64,000 nucleotides of DNA, from contig NC_086259.1 in NCBI RefSeq assembly GCF_021018805.1, positions 7,022,501 through 7,086,500 on the forward strand, given 5' to 3'. Positions 14,301 through 26,940 of this stretch are shown in pieces. Position 1 is the first letter of the stretch, and each line of letters starts with the position of its first letter. The translations under genes were made by a program, and so were the position numbers. The notes under the pieces were generated by a model. That model worked only from the letters and a program-made list of their open reading frames with translations, ran no database searches and had not been told where the DNA came from. This DNA comes from Prinia subflava. Taxonomy: Eukaryota > Chordata > Aves > Passeriformes > Cisticolidae.

Positions 14301-15304
14301 TGAGCCAATAGTCAGAATTTAATATGATGATGTGTATAGATTGCCTTGATTTTTTTCCTCTTATCCACTGCTTGCAGCCTATGTGCATTTAAACTAAAAA
14401 CATTTGATACACACTAAATATAAATTATTTGCTTGGAGATCTTTCAGGCATGAAGAAAAAGCCTCTTAAAATAAATTTAAAATATTATATGCTTGATGGT
14501 GTATAACCAAAGGTTTAATCTCACCACTAAAGGGGCAGTTGCTGTGATTCTGCAATAACCCTGCAGACAATAATCAAGACAGCTCCTGTTGTTCTCTCAG
14601 TAAAATCATGGTAAACACAGCATGGATATATCGTAATTTGATATCTGTAAGATCAACTGTTATATCTCACAGTAACTCATAACATAAGATTTCATTCACC
14701 ATTAAACGTACATTTTCCTCAGATGCCATACAAAACTATTATTTACTAGGTATGTTTTCTATTAACCATAGATTGCCAGCAGAGAAAAAAAAATGCCCAG
14801 AGATAATTTTTTATATATAATAAACCATTTATTTTAAGTATTAAAAACTAAGCTTTAGCACATTTTTTACTTGGGGGGGAGGGGAAAACAGTGAAATATT
14901 ACTTTCCACATTGTTTCAGCACATGCAGGGGGGCAAGTGGAATTTCTCTACTTGCTCCATAGTTAGAAAACAACAATAATTCTACCCTGGGAGCACCTTT
15001 TCACTATTCAGGCAGATTAAGCATTCATCCAACAAGGTTACCTGGGCAAAAATGACAGATGAGATAGGCTTTTAAAGCAGAAGTATAAACACTGAGGCTC
15101 ACTGTATCTGTGATTTAATTATACCAGTGAGAAATAAATATATTTTAAGGAGAGTACATTGCAACAACTCTGAGCTATCACTAACTATAATCCCCAAAAC
15201 ACGCTAGCAGGATTTGACTCCCATCAGAATAAACAGCAATACTTTACTAGAACATAACTAGGTTACTTATCAGTATTTTAGACATGTAGACTTTTTTTAC
15301 TTAC
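11314..15304 (-). other. URI1: URI1 intron 2
   Basis: This 4.0-kb phase-2 intron interrupts the Trp codon between exons 2 and 3. Apart from a 10-bp tandem motif at 12110-12137 and a short G-run near 14873-14883, it is AT-rich sequence with no recognised genes. Its 3' end contains an extra AG acceptor candidate at 11348-11349. Confidence 0.88.
12110..12137. repeat. Short tandem repeat, 10-bp unit (about 2.8 copies)
   Basis: The unit ATTCTTAAAT is repeated nearly three times without mismatch, inside URI1 intron 2. It is a minor simple repeat with no known role. Confidence 0.85.
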
Positions 15305-15339
15305 CAGTGCTGGATTTTTTCTTTGCAGCCAGTGACCAC
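15305..15339 (-). CDS. URI1: URI1 coding exon 2 (35-nt small exon)
   Basis: This 35-nt exon encodes VVTGCKEKIQH plus the first two bases (TG) of a Trp codon. It matches human VVTNCQERIQHW, the middle of the first prefoldin coiled-coil helix. The acceptor is TTTTAATGACAG, with a good upstream T-rich tract and a likely branch point (TTTTAATGAC). The donor is CTG followed by GTAAGT. Exon 1 ends in phase 0, so the reading frame enters cleanly. The Trp codon is completed by the first G of exon 3. It was found by reading the minus strand for the missing helix segment between exons 1 and 3; it is too short to stand out as an open frame. The residue identity and two consensus splice sites make the call firm. 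Confidence 0.92.
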
Positions 15340-18300
15340 CTGTCATTAAAACAGATAACTACTCATGAAAAAAACAAGGCTAAGCACACAGCTGCAATGT
15401 CAATGCATCAGAAACTAGAACAGGAGCTTTACAGATTTGGTGCTGTCTCTAGCCACATTTTTATTTGTCAGGGCAAAGGCGTGTGAATGGTCGTTCTTAA
15501 GCAGCACACTTTATCACAGGCTAATGCAGAGTGATAACCACAGAAAAAAATTACAGCTTTTCACTTCTTATTTTGGTACAATACCTGCTCCATAACTATT
15601 ACGTGACACACAAGCTGAGATAAGTAGCAGTTTGTGCAATCTGCCGATCTATTTTCAGTGTTACATGTTTGCAGAGTAAGAAAACAACATAAATTATAAA
15701 AAGACATCAATGTAACTCCCATACTCAGTCATTAAAAAGCAAAACAAATGAATCTCACAGCATCAAAAACATTTTTCCTCTATCAGTACATCAGCAAATG
15801 TTTCCACTGACCACTTTAACTTCAAGCACAAATCAACTTTGTGCTGTGTAAATACATGGATATTTGACAACATGATGGGCTGCTGGCTTGTCTTGTTTCT
15901 GGGTCTAAAAAAAGTTTTAATATAAGTATTTCACTTACTTCCTTATGCCACAGGCTTTCCCAAGAGATACAGAAGAATTTACAAAATAAAGTACATTGTT
16001 AAAATTAAATACTTTTATCTTTTTAACTGCAATTTTTTAGACTATATTTAGCAAACAGGCAGGATGCTGAAACCTGTGACCTTCTCTGCCACAATTACAT
16101 GGAGATTTTGTCTTTCAAAACATATTCTGATCTCTGAATAATAGTTACCAAAAATACAACACAAACAATTTCATTCAATTATATGAAATGCAATGAAGCC
16201 ATGAGGCAGTTAAATATGTCTAGACAGTTTCTCAATATAAGTGTTTTCTAGATTTTTTTTTTACAAATTTCGTTTTTCCTATAGCCAAAATAATGCTAAC
16301 ATTTGAAAGCAATTAATGAGAAAATTTGCAGAGAAAACAATAACATACATTCAAGTACCACTGAAATCACTGGAGCAGATAATTCTTTTTTTTTTCCCCA
16401 AACAACAGAATGAAAGACATTTTTTTTTTTCGGTTAGCATATGTGCAGCTTTTGCACAACAGATCTCAGACCCTGCACTTCCTGCTCATGTAGGAGTAAA
16501 AAAAAATGGGACTACTTCGTGAGCTAATAATTCTTTAAACAGAGCAAAGTTCTTAAATGAAAAGGATCAGATTTACATCTGTGGTTACGTTATTTCATAA
16601 TCCATCAGGAAAGTCAGCCAGGTAGCTCATCCCACATAAGCCAAGTTTAAATTTATCATTTGCTTTAAACTCCTACAAATCAAATGCCTAGCAAAATATC
16701 TTCCTTAATGTGCAAGCCAACTATTTTTAAGCTTGAGAGTAAATACACAGACTTTTACAAGACTTCAAGACAGAAATCTAATTCCTACTATTCATATGAA
16801 GCCCATTTTAAGAGCAAAGTTTCTGCAGAAGACATAAATTGTCTGGTAACAAAGCTAAGGCACACTTGAGCCCATCACTAACAAGTCAAGGAGTCCAAGC
16901 CTATTCTATCCACATCCTTCATCCTTTCACATTTGGCAGTGATTGTGAAGTACACAACATAATTTAGCATATAAAAATGTTTATGAAATCCTTTAAGAAA
17001 GTTTCAATTTAATTGCCCCATTACAGATGAAGATGGAAAAGACAGGAAGCTTTCCATTCCTAATACATGACTTTCCATGCATGAAGTGAGCTGAAAGCAC
17101 AAAAAGAAAAGCCCTGCAAACCATAAGAGCAGCATGTTCATTAACCTCTACATGATAATCCTTTCGTAGCTGCATATTAACTAGTTACATATTCATAATC
17201 ATTTACATTATTTAGAGGACCTTCTATGAAAATTTCCAGGCTATATCCATTAGCCACAATGTTAAAGGTTACAGAAGATAGTCTACTTAATGTTTCCAGG
17301 AAGCTTTTTTAATTAGTAAATATGCAAATTTGGCACATATGCTTTTTATGTTTTTAAGAAATAGTCCATCAGTAAAACAGCATAGGGACATATGCTGTTT
17401 CCATCATCCTTTATCCTCCTTTAAAAAAATTTTTAAAAAAGAGAGAAAAATCAATAACACCAATCAATTTTAATTTAATTCTTCTTCTTTGATATAATCT
17501 CTCTTGAAGGGATACCAAAGGGTGGAACCAACAACAAACCTTTTCATTTCAGTAGCCAGCTAAAATGAGAGCTTTTACAGAAGTGCTAAAATATACCACC
17601 TTAAAAATGTTGCAGGCTGCACTTCTGGAACCGAAGTCTATTAAAAGAATAGATAGAATAAATATTGAAAAATAGATGGAGATCAATTATGCATACGACC
17701 TTTATTAGGTCAGTCCCACTGTTTGGCTAACAACTGGCTCTTAACACAGCAAAGAAACAAATAGATAAATATATAAACAAATCTTTGATTCTTTGCCTTT
17801 AATCAAACACAGGAAAATCATTAGTCTATCTTCCACACATAATTTATATCCAGAGTTACAATTAAAGAACGAAAAACCCTTTTAGGGTAAATAAAATAAA
17901 TGACCTGCTTGTTTGTTCACTTGAGTTCAATCTACCTGGACAGCTAATGCCACCAAGTATGCCTTACTTTTAAGACATCATAGTGAAGGGGTATCAACAA
18001 ACTCTGAATTCTGCCCTTTCAGGCATAAAAATGTATGAGTTTGTGAACACACACGGTTATCAGTGGCTTATCTGCATACTAAAATATTTATTAAACTACT
18101 CTTGCAGCAGACTTAACATTACCTAATCACAGGTCTGGTTATTAAAACAGGATCCACTGTCAGAAAACATATTCCACAGTCTTAAAAGAAAGCAAATAGG
18201 CAAATATCTTATTTCCTTCCTTTCCACCAACAGCAAGTTGTTAAAATGCTGTGCTTCTCATGCCCCTGACATGCCAGAACCACACCTGCGAGCTCCACAA

Positions 18301-19664
18301 GCAGCCCCTGGGGACAGGAGAGGCCATCCTGCACACCTGTAACCCCAGGTAATTCCTGCTGGATCAAACCCAAACCACTACAGCAGATTATGTGCTCGTT
18401 CTGCTCTCACTGCTACGTGCCTGAGCTATTTCTAGGGATGCCAGTGTGATGCTTTTAGGGAATCCCTTGTACAAACAAGGTGTCACAAGCAGAGCACGAG
18501 GATCAGCTTTAGACCTGTGATCCTGTCCCAGGTGTCCCCAGCTCCACCGAGCCGGTGTGATCCCAGGGCAGATGCAGGCTAATGACTCCAAATCACCCAG
18601 GCAGCTCCTGTCATCCAGCCAAGGACTTCAGCAGCTGACCAAAGACACAGCATTCCACCTGTCTGCAACATTCTCCCTTCCCAGTCTATCTACATGCTAC
18701 CTTCTCCAGATCTTGCATCCAAGGAGTTCAAAATCTCCTCCATGAACTCAAGTGAGCAGAGATTTGAAAAAGCACTGCACTGATTCTGCAGGAATCTGAG
18801 TTAGAACCACTAACTCTGGTCAGGGCTGGGAAGGGAAGCCAGAGCTCTAACTGAGCAGCCAGGCCTCTACAATCACTTCCTTGGCAATGAGGACAGGTGA
18901 GAAGGATGCTGTAGTACAAAGCAGATCCTTACCTGTACATGCCATGGGTCTCTAACTTATTCCACATCACCCCTGCAGGTCTTCACCCTCCTGTACAAGG
19001 GCACATCTTTCCTGCACCTTATTTTTCCTTATCTGTTAATTCTGCACATGCTCCCATTACCAACAGCTGAATACAATTCTCTGTGGTGCTGCTGATTAAT
19101 AAAGTGGTGGCACAGAGAGTTCTCCTCTCCATTCCCAGACTACACTGTTTTTTCAGGTACTTCTCCAAGGTGGAGGGCATGCAAGGGAATGTTTCTCCCT
19201 ACTCAGCAGCTGGCACTGCCTACAGAGGTGCTGGGTTTGGCACACACAGGGCAATCCTCTCCCATCCCTTCTGAACAGCAGTAAGACAAGCTGCAAGTCA
19301 GAACCTTATTATGTCTCATCCTGTGAAAAACTCTAAGTAACAGAGCTGGTCCTGGTGTCATCTGCAGGCAGTTTAGGGTACCAATGCTAAACCTGCTCTG
19401 TGTGAATCGTGCAGTTATGTTCAAGTCCAGATGTAGAAACTTCTAAGTTTTTAACATGGAAGTTAAATTCAATGAAAATTATGACAATAAAAATGTCACA
19501 TCAGATTAGGAAGAGGTCCTAAATGAATGAGAGGCCATTTCCACACTTGCAAGTATGAACGTGGAAATGTGAAACACAGCACAAAAGCAAAGTTTTCCTT
19601 TAAACAAATTGCAAGTTAGGCACCTAAGAGGCCAAACAAACGTCTGCTGGTTCTACATGCACAC

Positions 19665-19930
19665 TTGAGCTTCAAAACCGTGGCTCACAGTCTGGCTGGT
19701 CTTCTGAAATTAGAAGCTAGGGACATAGATCTAATCCCAGCTCTGAGTCTCTTTCTTCTATATGGCCTTGAGCAAATCACAACCTCTCAGTCTACATTTC
19801 TTCATCTGCAAAATGGGGATAATAGTATTAACCTACCCACCTCAGAGTGTTTAATGATGATTAATTAATGTGAGAAAAGCACTCTAAAGATGTAAGAGCA
19901 CTATATAAGTGATAAAGCATTATTTACCAC
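19665..19930 (+). repeat. MIR-like SINE, near full length
   Basis: In plus orientation the copy shows the order expected of MIR: AATCCCAGCTCTGAGTCTC, then GGCCTTGAGCAAATCACAACC, then TTCTTCATCTGCAAAATGGGG followed by ATAATAGTATTAACCTACC, and a 3' part with AGCACTCTAAAGATG. It is among the best-preserved ancient SINE copies in the window. It lies antisense to URI1 within intron 1. Confidence 0.85.
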
Positions 19931-22900
19931 TTGAAAAGTAATCTGAATAAAATCAGATATGCAAGTAATTTGTTTACATGTACCAATAATATAATTTGTG
20001 ACTATTTAATCTTGAATTAGTCTCACTTTAAACATCCCTTTCAATCACATTTCCAGTTACTTAGGGAGAATGACAGTATGGAATACTTTCTGTGGAAGCA
20101 AAGCAAGAAATGAGGTGGTAATTAAAGTAAGGGTCTAATAAAGTCTAAAACCAATGACTTGCCTTCAGGAGACTATCCCTGACATTTGGGATTGTAAAAA
20201 TATCTCAGTTTCAACCTAGGTCCTGTTGTTCAGAACCTTCCACCAGTGTATGCTGGTTTCCTGAAATGCAGATCCATGTTTGCAAGGCTTGTGATAAATC
20301 CAACATCATTTCCACTACTGACACCCTACAGGTGACTCCAACTCTACACAGTTCTAAATGTTAAATATTCCACATTCCAGTATTTACTGCAGTTCATACA
20401 TGCACATGAGCTGCCTCCATCTGGAAATGTTTGCAGTATCAAAACACTCTACTGCCATGCAATTCATGCATGAGATTTCCCTCTTGTACCCCCAAACACT
20501 AAAATTTTACCCATGAAATTACCAGTTCACAATACAACTTTACATTACAGAACAACACTAATGGGTGGTCAAATATTTAATCATCTCTTGGTAACAAGGA
20601 CGTAACAAGCCACAGAAAAAAATAAACATTTAAAATGAATTTTCACTTCTTCCTCTAGGAAACTAGACAGTACTTGCCTAGAACACAGCAATCACTGATG
20701 GAGAAAGACAGAATTAACATTTGTACAATTGTTTTTCCTAGAGCCACATTTTCAATCAAAAAATGAAATAAAACTATTAAAAATTCTTCAGTCTGTTGGC
20801 ACACTGTATGATCTAATGCAAAAGGAAGAAAGCATTTCTGAGCTCTCATATTCATTTATTAAATCATATTACTCAAAAACACTACATTTCAACAAATTAT
20901 TAACATAAAACCCCCTTTAGGTGGAAAGTTTTGCCTTTTGAAGAAATGTGTTTGGGAAGAATACTGAAGGAAAAGAGAAAGAAATCTGAAACACAGCAAA
21001 CATTTCTTCTTAAAGTAAAAAATCTTACTTAGAAATACAGCCACGATTTTTACCTTTCTTTACAAGAAAACAAGTAAAGATCTACTATTTTTGTATTAAT
21101 TGTGTACACACCTGTGTGTCTTGCAGTTTTGCAGAAAAAAGTAGTACATAACTATTATTTATCAAAAAACAAATACTAAGTTCTGACCAAAATTATTTTG
21201 GGGAGCTCAAAAATTCTACACAGCAAAAATCCCAAGGGCAGCAGGAGGATGTCTTCTGCTGAGTGAGTTCCTTTAACTCCAAACCAACTGAAGTGGAGCA
21301 AGCGAGGAACACAGAGTAAGATCTCATCCTTCACTGGCAGCAAGCCAGCGTCCATGTCCTGTAACTTCATCTTGAGACAGAGATAAGAACTCAAAGTTAG
21401 TATTTCAGCTGAGGTCAGGTAAATATATTTGTGTGGCTGCACTGTTCTCAGGCTCACCCAGGTACCCAGACAGCAGCACACCAGCACAGGAACAGAACTC
21501 CCATGATCTAAGCAGCCCAACATCTCAAGCAGGTTTTGCAAGCTTTGATGGAGTTTATGGTGCAACAACTATGCTGCTAGCAAAACCTAGGCTTAACTGG
21601 CTTAAAATTGCCATGAGCTGTGACACCTGCCTCACAGACATAGCTGCAGGCCGTGGTTCAGCTTTCAGCTGCAGTCCTCAGTGAACTCAGCACCATCCCT
21701 CCTCCCTGGCTCCAGCTACTCAGCTCCACTGTCTCATCCTCCCAACCACCACACGGTCTGCTGACAGACATCTGTAACCACATTAGGGATCTACACTGGA
21801 TGGAAAATAGTCCAGGAAGGAGAAAAAAAAAAATAAAAGGGCAACAATGAAGTTCGGTTTTAAGCTGGGTCCCAGCCCAGTTCACTGAGCACTGTCACAA
21901 ATGTGCCACCCTAAAACTGCTAAAGAACTGAAAAAAAGTACACACAAAAAGATTAACAAGTTGCTCAAATTTAAGTCATCTGGACAATTCACATGATCAT
22001 TAATGAAAATTTTGAGCAAGTGTCTGAGACTGTTGCTGCTGTGCTGCAGCCTATGGTAGCAGACCAGAGGAAGTACAAAAGCAGCACCTGCAGAGTGCAG
22101 CAGTGCCCCAATGCCCTCACCACACAAACACCAAGCCTCTGTGACCTGCTGCTCTGAGGGCTGCAAGAGGCACGCTCTGAGCCTGCAGATCCACCTGGAG
22201 GCTCACACTAAAACAAAATACAATTTTACAACCTCAAAGGATGAAAGGAGTACTTGAGTCAAGTACTTGATCTGCAGAGATACTGAGCATGATATCCAAA
22301 TGGCACCCTGGTCACTGCATCTACTCACAGCATCTGCAGACAGCTGTAAGAGCAGTACAGTTCAGTAAACTAAAATTTCAATTTTGTGCATATAATCTCA
22401 GCTACATTTTCGTTACCAATGAAGCTGGTCACACACAGGCTTGCCCTCTCCAGAATAAAGGCAATGCTCTTTAAACTCTTTTGTGAATAGTCTCCTTCAA
22501 TTACCATTTAAAATCTACTGAAGATCTGTAATTTATTTCACAGCGCTTGACACTACATCAACTAGTGGGTACTTAACTCATACTAATAAGAACATGGACA
22601 AATATTGACTAAAAAAGTAAAAGTGATGATCAATTAACACTGGAGGAACAATAAGTATTCCATAAAAAGCTTCCAGATAATGACTGAATTAGCCCTTTTA
22701 CTTGAATGCAGCACATGAAAAAACATTACTGGAACCACTGGACAGGGTGGAGTGTAAGTCATCACAAGTTTCCAAAAAGGTAATTGTCCAGGTACCTTTT
22801 AAACAGGAATAGGGCAAATAAAGCTTCATACAGGTTGTTTTTAAAAAGAGGCACATCAAACCATGTTTCAGACACTCTGTTCCCTTTTCTCAGTTATTGT

Positions 22901-25900
22901 GTAAAATAAAGTCCTGCTGCACTGGTGGCTCATACCTAGGCTTCCTCTGGATTCTGTGCACTTGGACATCAGCTGGAAAAAGTGCAAACCATGGGAGACA
23001 ATGCACTGGAAAGCACATCTGAGTCTCACCAGTGAGTCCGCAGGCAAGCACTTCCAGATTTCCAGTGGCTCCTGCAGCAGAATCAGATGTACAAGACCCT
23101 ACTCTGCTTCACTGCTCCTTTTCAGACTGCAGGAACAGCTCTAAAACTGCCAAGCTGCTGATTTCACAGCACAGATAGTACTTGGAAAAGACAAACAGAA
23201 GAAGTCAGCCCCAGAAATAAAGCATGTAAGAAGAGAGAACAATTTAAAAGGGTGTAAAAGCTTAGGATTCTGTGATTTGTTTCTCCATAACCCACCTACA
23301 AGTTGTTTAATTGTCAAAAAACTTTAAGTACCCAGGATCTTGAAAATCATTTCGAAATTAAAGATCATACAGCTCTACCATTTAAATTCATAAAAATTAA
23401 GAATATGTCATAATGCACAAAGGCCAGTGAGCTAGAGTAAGAGCTGCACTCAATCTAGTTGTGCTTTGCTGTCATGATGAGTGACAAGAGAGTCACTTCC
23501 TTGTCCTAAATTTTCTGAAAGGAAAATAAAAAACTGTTTGTCAGTGCAATACCAAAAAAACAAAAATCATATTGCCATATTGCCATCTAATACTTGAATC
23601 CCTTAGATTCTCCATGCCTGTGTCTGCACTCTGCAAATGTCTCTTGGGTCTAATTGGTTCTGTAATGTCCCCCATTACACGAATCGTCATTGCATTGGCT
23701 CAGAAACTATGGAACATATCACCCCACTGTAAATTCACTGTCTACACAAGTCTTTCCAAATCATACACATCTGACTTGTCAACTTCCCATCAGTTAGTAA
23801 TCCCAACCCAGTTGATCGCAGGAATAAATGTATATCAAATATTATGTTTAAACTCAGGCCCTATAGCATGAGAAACCTCCTATTTAAATATTCATTTGAT
23901 AATTCCTGTACTAACTTGCAATAGATTTACTGCAGTATTTTCAGCTAACATATATTGCTTTTACAAGTAATCCATGATACATACATTATACTCTTCTTAC
24001 AGAAATATTCAAAACTTTACGCAGGCATTGTGCTTCCAATGATGGTCTTTATCATGAAAATTACTAGATATTCTTCTATAATTTATCCCCAAGATACACA
24101 TTCTAAGTCATGTTTTTATACAAAGTGCCTTTAGTAGGAGCACTGAAAATTGCTTTGAACAGTTTGGTCTTACTATCACCACAAATTAACAAGATGAAAT
24201 CTGTCCAACAGGCAAGCAGTCCTAAACAAGAATTAATTTTGCTTTTCACCAGGGGTCCTAAACCTGGAAGTTACAGCCTCCATCCGATTAAAGACAGAAA
24301 GTCATGAAGATCCTTTCAGTATTTTTAAGCAGCAAGGAACCCTCAGTTCATAAGTTCTCCAGGGCAGCTCTTCAGCACTTAAAAGCTCAAACCCATAGCT
24401 GAACCAAGCTTGTACAATGGCCTGGTGTTAAAACAACCAACCAAAATTCACTAATGTTATCTTTAATGCTGCACATAGGTACTGCTGTATTCCACAATTT
24501 CACTAAAGGTTGCCTTCAGATTAATGGGAATAAATAGGTTTCCTTATACTTAATCAAGCGTCACTGGGACAGCACAATACCCCAGTAATTAAAAGAAATG
24601 TATGCCTGCCAGTATATAGAGACATTGTTCTGGCTAAGTAACTTTACTATTTTCTACAACCCTCATACCACAATTACTAGTTTACTGAAGTACTAATTCT
24701 GTTCATCTTTCTGCTGAGACAAAACAGGAGCCTTCAACTTCAGTGATTTTGTGGGAGAAATACGAATCTCTGAGACGAGGCAGCTGAAATGAAAAGACCT
24801 CCTCCATCTTAAAATACAATATTTTTGTAACTGAAAACACTGTTGTAATCCAATTATATATATTCATTGCATAGAGGGAAAGTCTACTATATCTTCATCA
24901 CGACACTCCATTGTAACCAAGATATGTAGTTCTTTAGTATAACTTCATATTGAAGCTGAAGTGTTCCATTTTTTTCAGCCAATTTGCAGAAATTATGTAA
25001 AGTTTTCCTATGATAAAATATAACTTCGGTACATCAGCCTAACAGAGGCTTAATTAATGGTCTCCTGGGCCTCTTTTCCACTGGAGCAGATCTGTTTAAG
25101 AAGAGTCTTAAACTTGCTTACAGAGGGGTCTTACCATGAACTGGGAATAATTCTCTGTGGCTATGGCAGACATGTGCTTACACATTAGGCCTGACACTAA
25201 TGTACCAGGTAAATTATTCCTCACCAGATTCCACCACCTTGAAAATTAACCGAAGGAGCCCAAGCAGGCGAGTTCCCATCACCAATTATTGGCACAATGG
25301 GTTCCAATGCAAGCAGAACAGATGGTGCAGAGGATTCCAGGAGACCCTCTTACTGCTCATCCTCATACACGGTCACTTGGCTACACAGGTCTTTTACTAA
25401 TGATCTAATGGGTATTCAGAAGTATTTGCATTTGTGCACACAGTATTCCAGACAAGGCACATTTTTATACCACACAGGCGTTATTTGTTCTCAACTAAAC
25501 CAGCATGTGACAAAATACAGGCTGGAGATAAACTCTTCCATTGTAACTGAGGAACTCTGATGTGCATCTTACTATCTGCTTAAAAAAATTTAAATCACAT
25601 GAGCAGAAAAAGTGAAAGGTCTGCAGACTGGGGAAATGTATTTGTGTCAATAACACCCTGCACACGACCACAAGTTATTTCCACAGGGACTCCTGCACCC
25701 ACACAGAGAGCTCACTGCAAGGCTGGAATCTACAAACCCCAAATCGCACTCCTTAAGTTTTCAGGACCAACTTGAGTTAGATCATAAGTGTAATCTACAG
25801 AAGAATTATCCTGAGTTTTGTGATATGGTCTCAGGTGGAACCAGCCTCTGAACTCTTGGGAACAATTTCTGTGGAAAAATATGGTTCTTTGAAACCACTT

Positions 25901-26191
25901 CAGATATAACCAATGATTCTTAAGGCAAGTCTTGAACAACTCAGTTTCGACACACGGTCTCCTCCAGCTGGCCCAGGAGCACGCTGGCCCGGGGATGACG
26001 CAGGTCAGGCACGGCTGGGCCCAGCGCGGGCGGTTTTGAAGGCGTGACTGTCCCGGAGGCCGCAAAAATCACGGGAAGGCGTGAGGAGGATAAAAACACG
26101 CGGTCATGGGCGCGCTGGTGCCCACGGCAGCCTGGGGCAGCAGCGGCGAGGGGAGTGCGGGAAGGGCCTTCCCTCCTGCCGCCTCCTGAGC

Positions 26192-26460
26192 CCTGTGTCC
26201 CGGGAGCTCTGTCCCGGGGGGCTCTGTCCCGGGAGCTGTGTCTCGGAAGCTGTGTCCCGGAGGGCTCTGTCCCGGAGGGCTCTGTCCCGGGCCCTGTGTA
26301 CGGTCCCTGTGTCCCGGGCCCCTGCCCCAGGAGCTCTGCCCCAGGGGCTCTGTCCCGGGCCCTGTGTCCCGGGAGCTGTGTCTCGGGAGCTCTGCCCCAG
26401 GCCCTGTGTCCCGGGCCGCCCTGTCCCAGGGGCTCTGTCCCGGGGGTCCCGGGGGTCCCC
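26192..26460. repeat. GC-rich minisatellite, 14-16-bp unit, next to URI1 exon 1
   Basis: About 17 degenerate copies of a unit like GCTCTGTCCCGGGAG, with variants GCTGTGTCTCGGA, GCCCTGTGTCCCGGG and GCTCTGCCCCAGG, run head to tail. The array lies about 125 nt inside URI1 intron 1 on the sense strand. It causes several long low-complexity open frames on both strands (Pro/Gly/Cys/Ser-rich), which I regard as non-coding. The CTGTCCCGG core recurs in the 11-bp minisatellite at 54490-54872. Confidence 0.9.
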
Positions 26461-26584
26461 AGGTGCCCCGGCCCGCCTCGCCCGCCGCCCGTGACGTCAC
26501 TGGGCCACGTGCCCTCCCCGCCCCGGGCCTCGGGCCCGGCCCGCGCCCCCCGCGCCCCCGGCCCGTTCCCGGTGCCCTCTTTAC

Positions 26585-26662
26585 CTTCTCGTGCTCCCGG
26601 CGGAGCCGCCCCACCAGCGCGGGGCTCAGCGCCGAGGCGCCGCCGCCGCCGGGGGCTTCCAT
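26585..26662 (-). CDS. URI1: URI1 coding exon 1 (start codon, N-terminus)
   Basis: This exon encodes the first 26 residues of the unconventional prefoldin RPB5 interactor. In mammals URI1 is a scaffold of the prefoldin-like module of the R2TP/RUVBL chaperone complex and binds the RNA polymerase subunit RPB5. The ATG at 26662-26660 opens MEAPGGGGASALSP, followed by LVGRLRREHEK, which matches the start of vertebrate URI1 (MEAP then RLREEQEK, recalled from the human protein). The exon ends in AAG followed by the consensus donor GTAAAG, leaving phase 0. The N-terminus is shorter than the proline-rich human one and is Gly/Ala-rich. The exon lies in a CpG island, as expected for a housekeeping first exon. 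The start is chosen because MEAP is conserved and no nearer in-frame ATG exists. Confidence 0.93.
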
Positions 26663-26742
26663 GCGGGCCGGGCCGCGCCGGCGGTCTCCGGGGGCGCGGG
26701 GAAAGGGAGGGGAGGGAAAGCGGCCGGTCTGGGCCGATCTCC

Positions 26743-26808
26743 TCAGCAGGGCGAATGAGTCCTATAGAAATGTTTGTGCAGGGCGAAGCGCCGGCTCCAG
26801 AGCCGCAT
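26743..26808 (-). other. Candidate upstream open reading frame in the URI1 leader
   Basis: A 21-codon frame starts at ATG 26808 (MRLWSRRFALHK...) and stops 80 nt before the URI1 start codon. A further in-frame ATG lies upstream near 26868, which would extend it. It matters only if transcription starts upstream of 26808, which cannot be told here. The peptide matches nothing I know. Any role would be translational control of URI1. Confidence 0.3.
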
Positions 26809-26818
26809 CCACGCGGGG

Positions 26819-26940
26819 GCCGCCGCCGCCTGGGCCCGGGGCGCCGCCGCTGCCGGGGGAAGAAGCATCTCAGTGTCGCATTCTGGGCCGCGCCGCCGCC
26901 GCCTGGGCCCGGCTCCCGCTGCGCCGGGGGAGAGGCGGCC
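26819..26940. repeat. Imperfect tandem duplication (about 73 bp) in the promoter
   Basis: The block GCCGCCGCCTGGGCCCGG occurs twice, with CCTGGGCCCGG at 26829-26839 and at 26902-26912. Each is followed at a similar distance by a CTG(CGC)CGGGGGA-like segment. This suggests a diverged duplication of about 70-73 bp within the URI1 CpG island. Confidence 0.6.

Larger units (their letters stand above)
15340..26584 (-). other. URI1: URI1 intron 1
   Basis: This 11.2-kb phase-0 first intron runs from the CpG island (donor GTAAAG at 26584) to the small exon 2. The first 600 bases on the minus strand are very GC-rich and contain a minisatellite. The remainder is AT-rich, with a MIR-like SINE at 19665-19930. 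No other gene is recognised on either strand. Confidence 0.88.

Noticed and set aside
17005..17050. Possible further MIR fragment (CCCCATTACAGATGAAGATGG)
   Set aside because: Only one short block resembles MIR and no second block supports it, so it stays below the level I would annotate.
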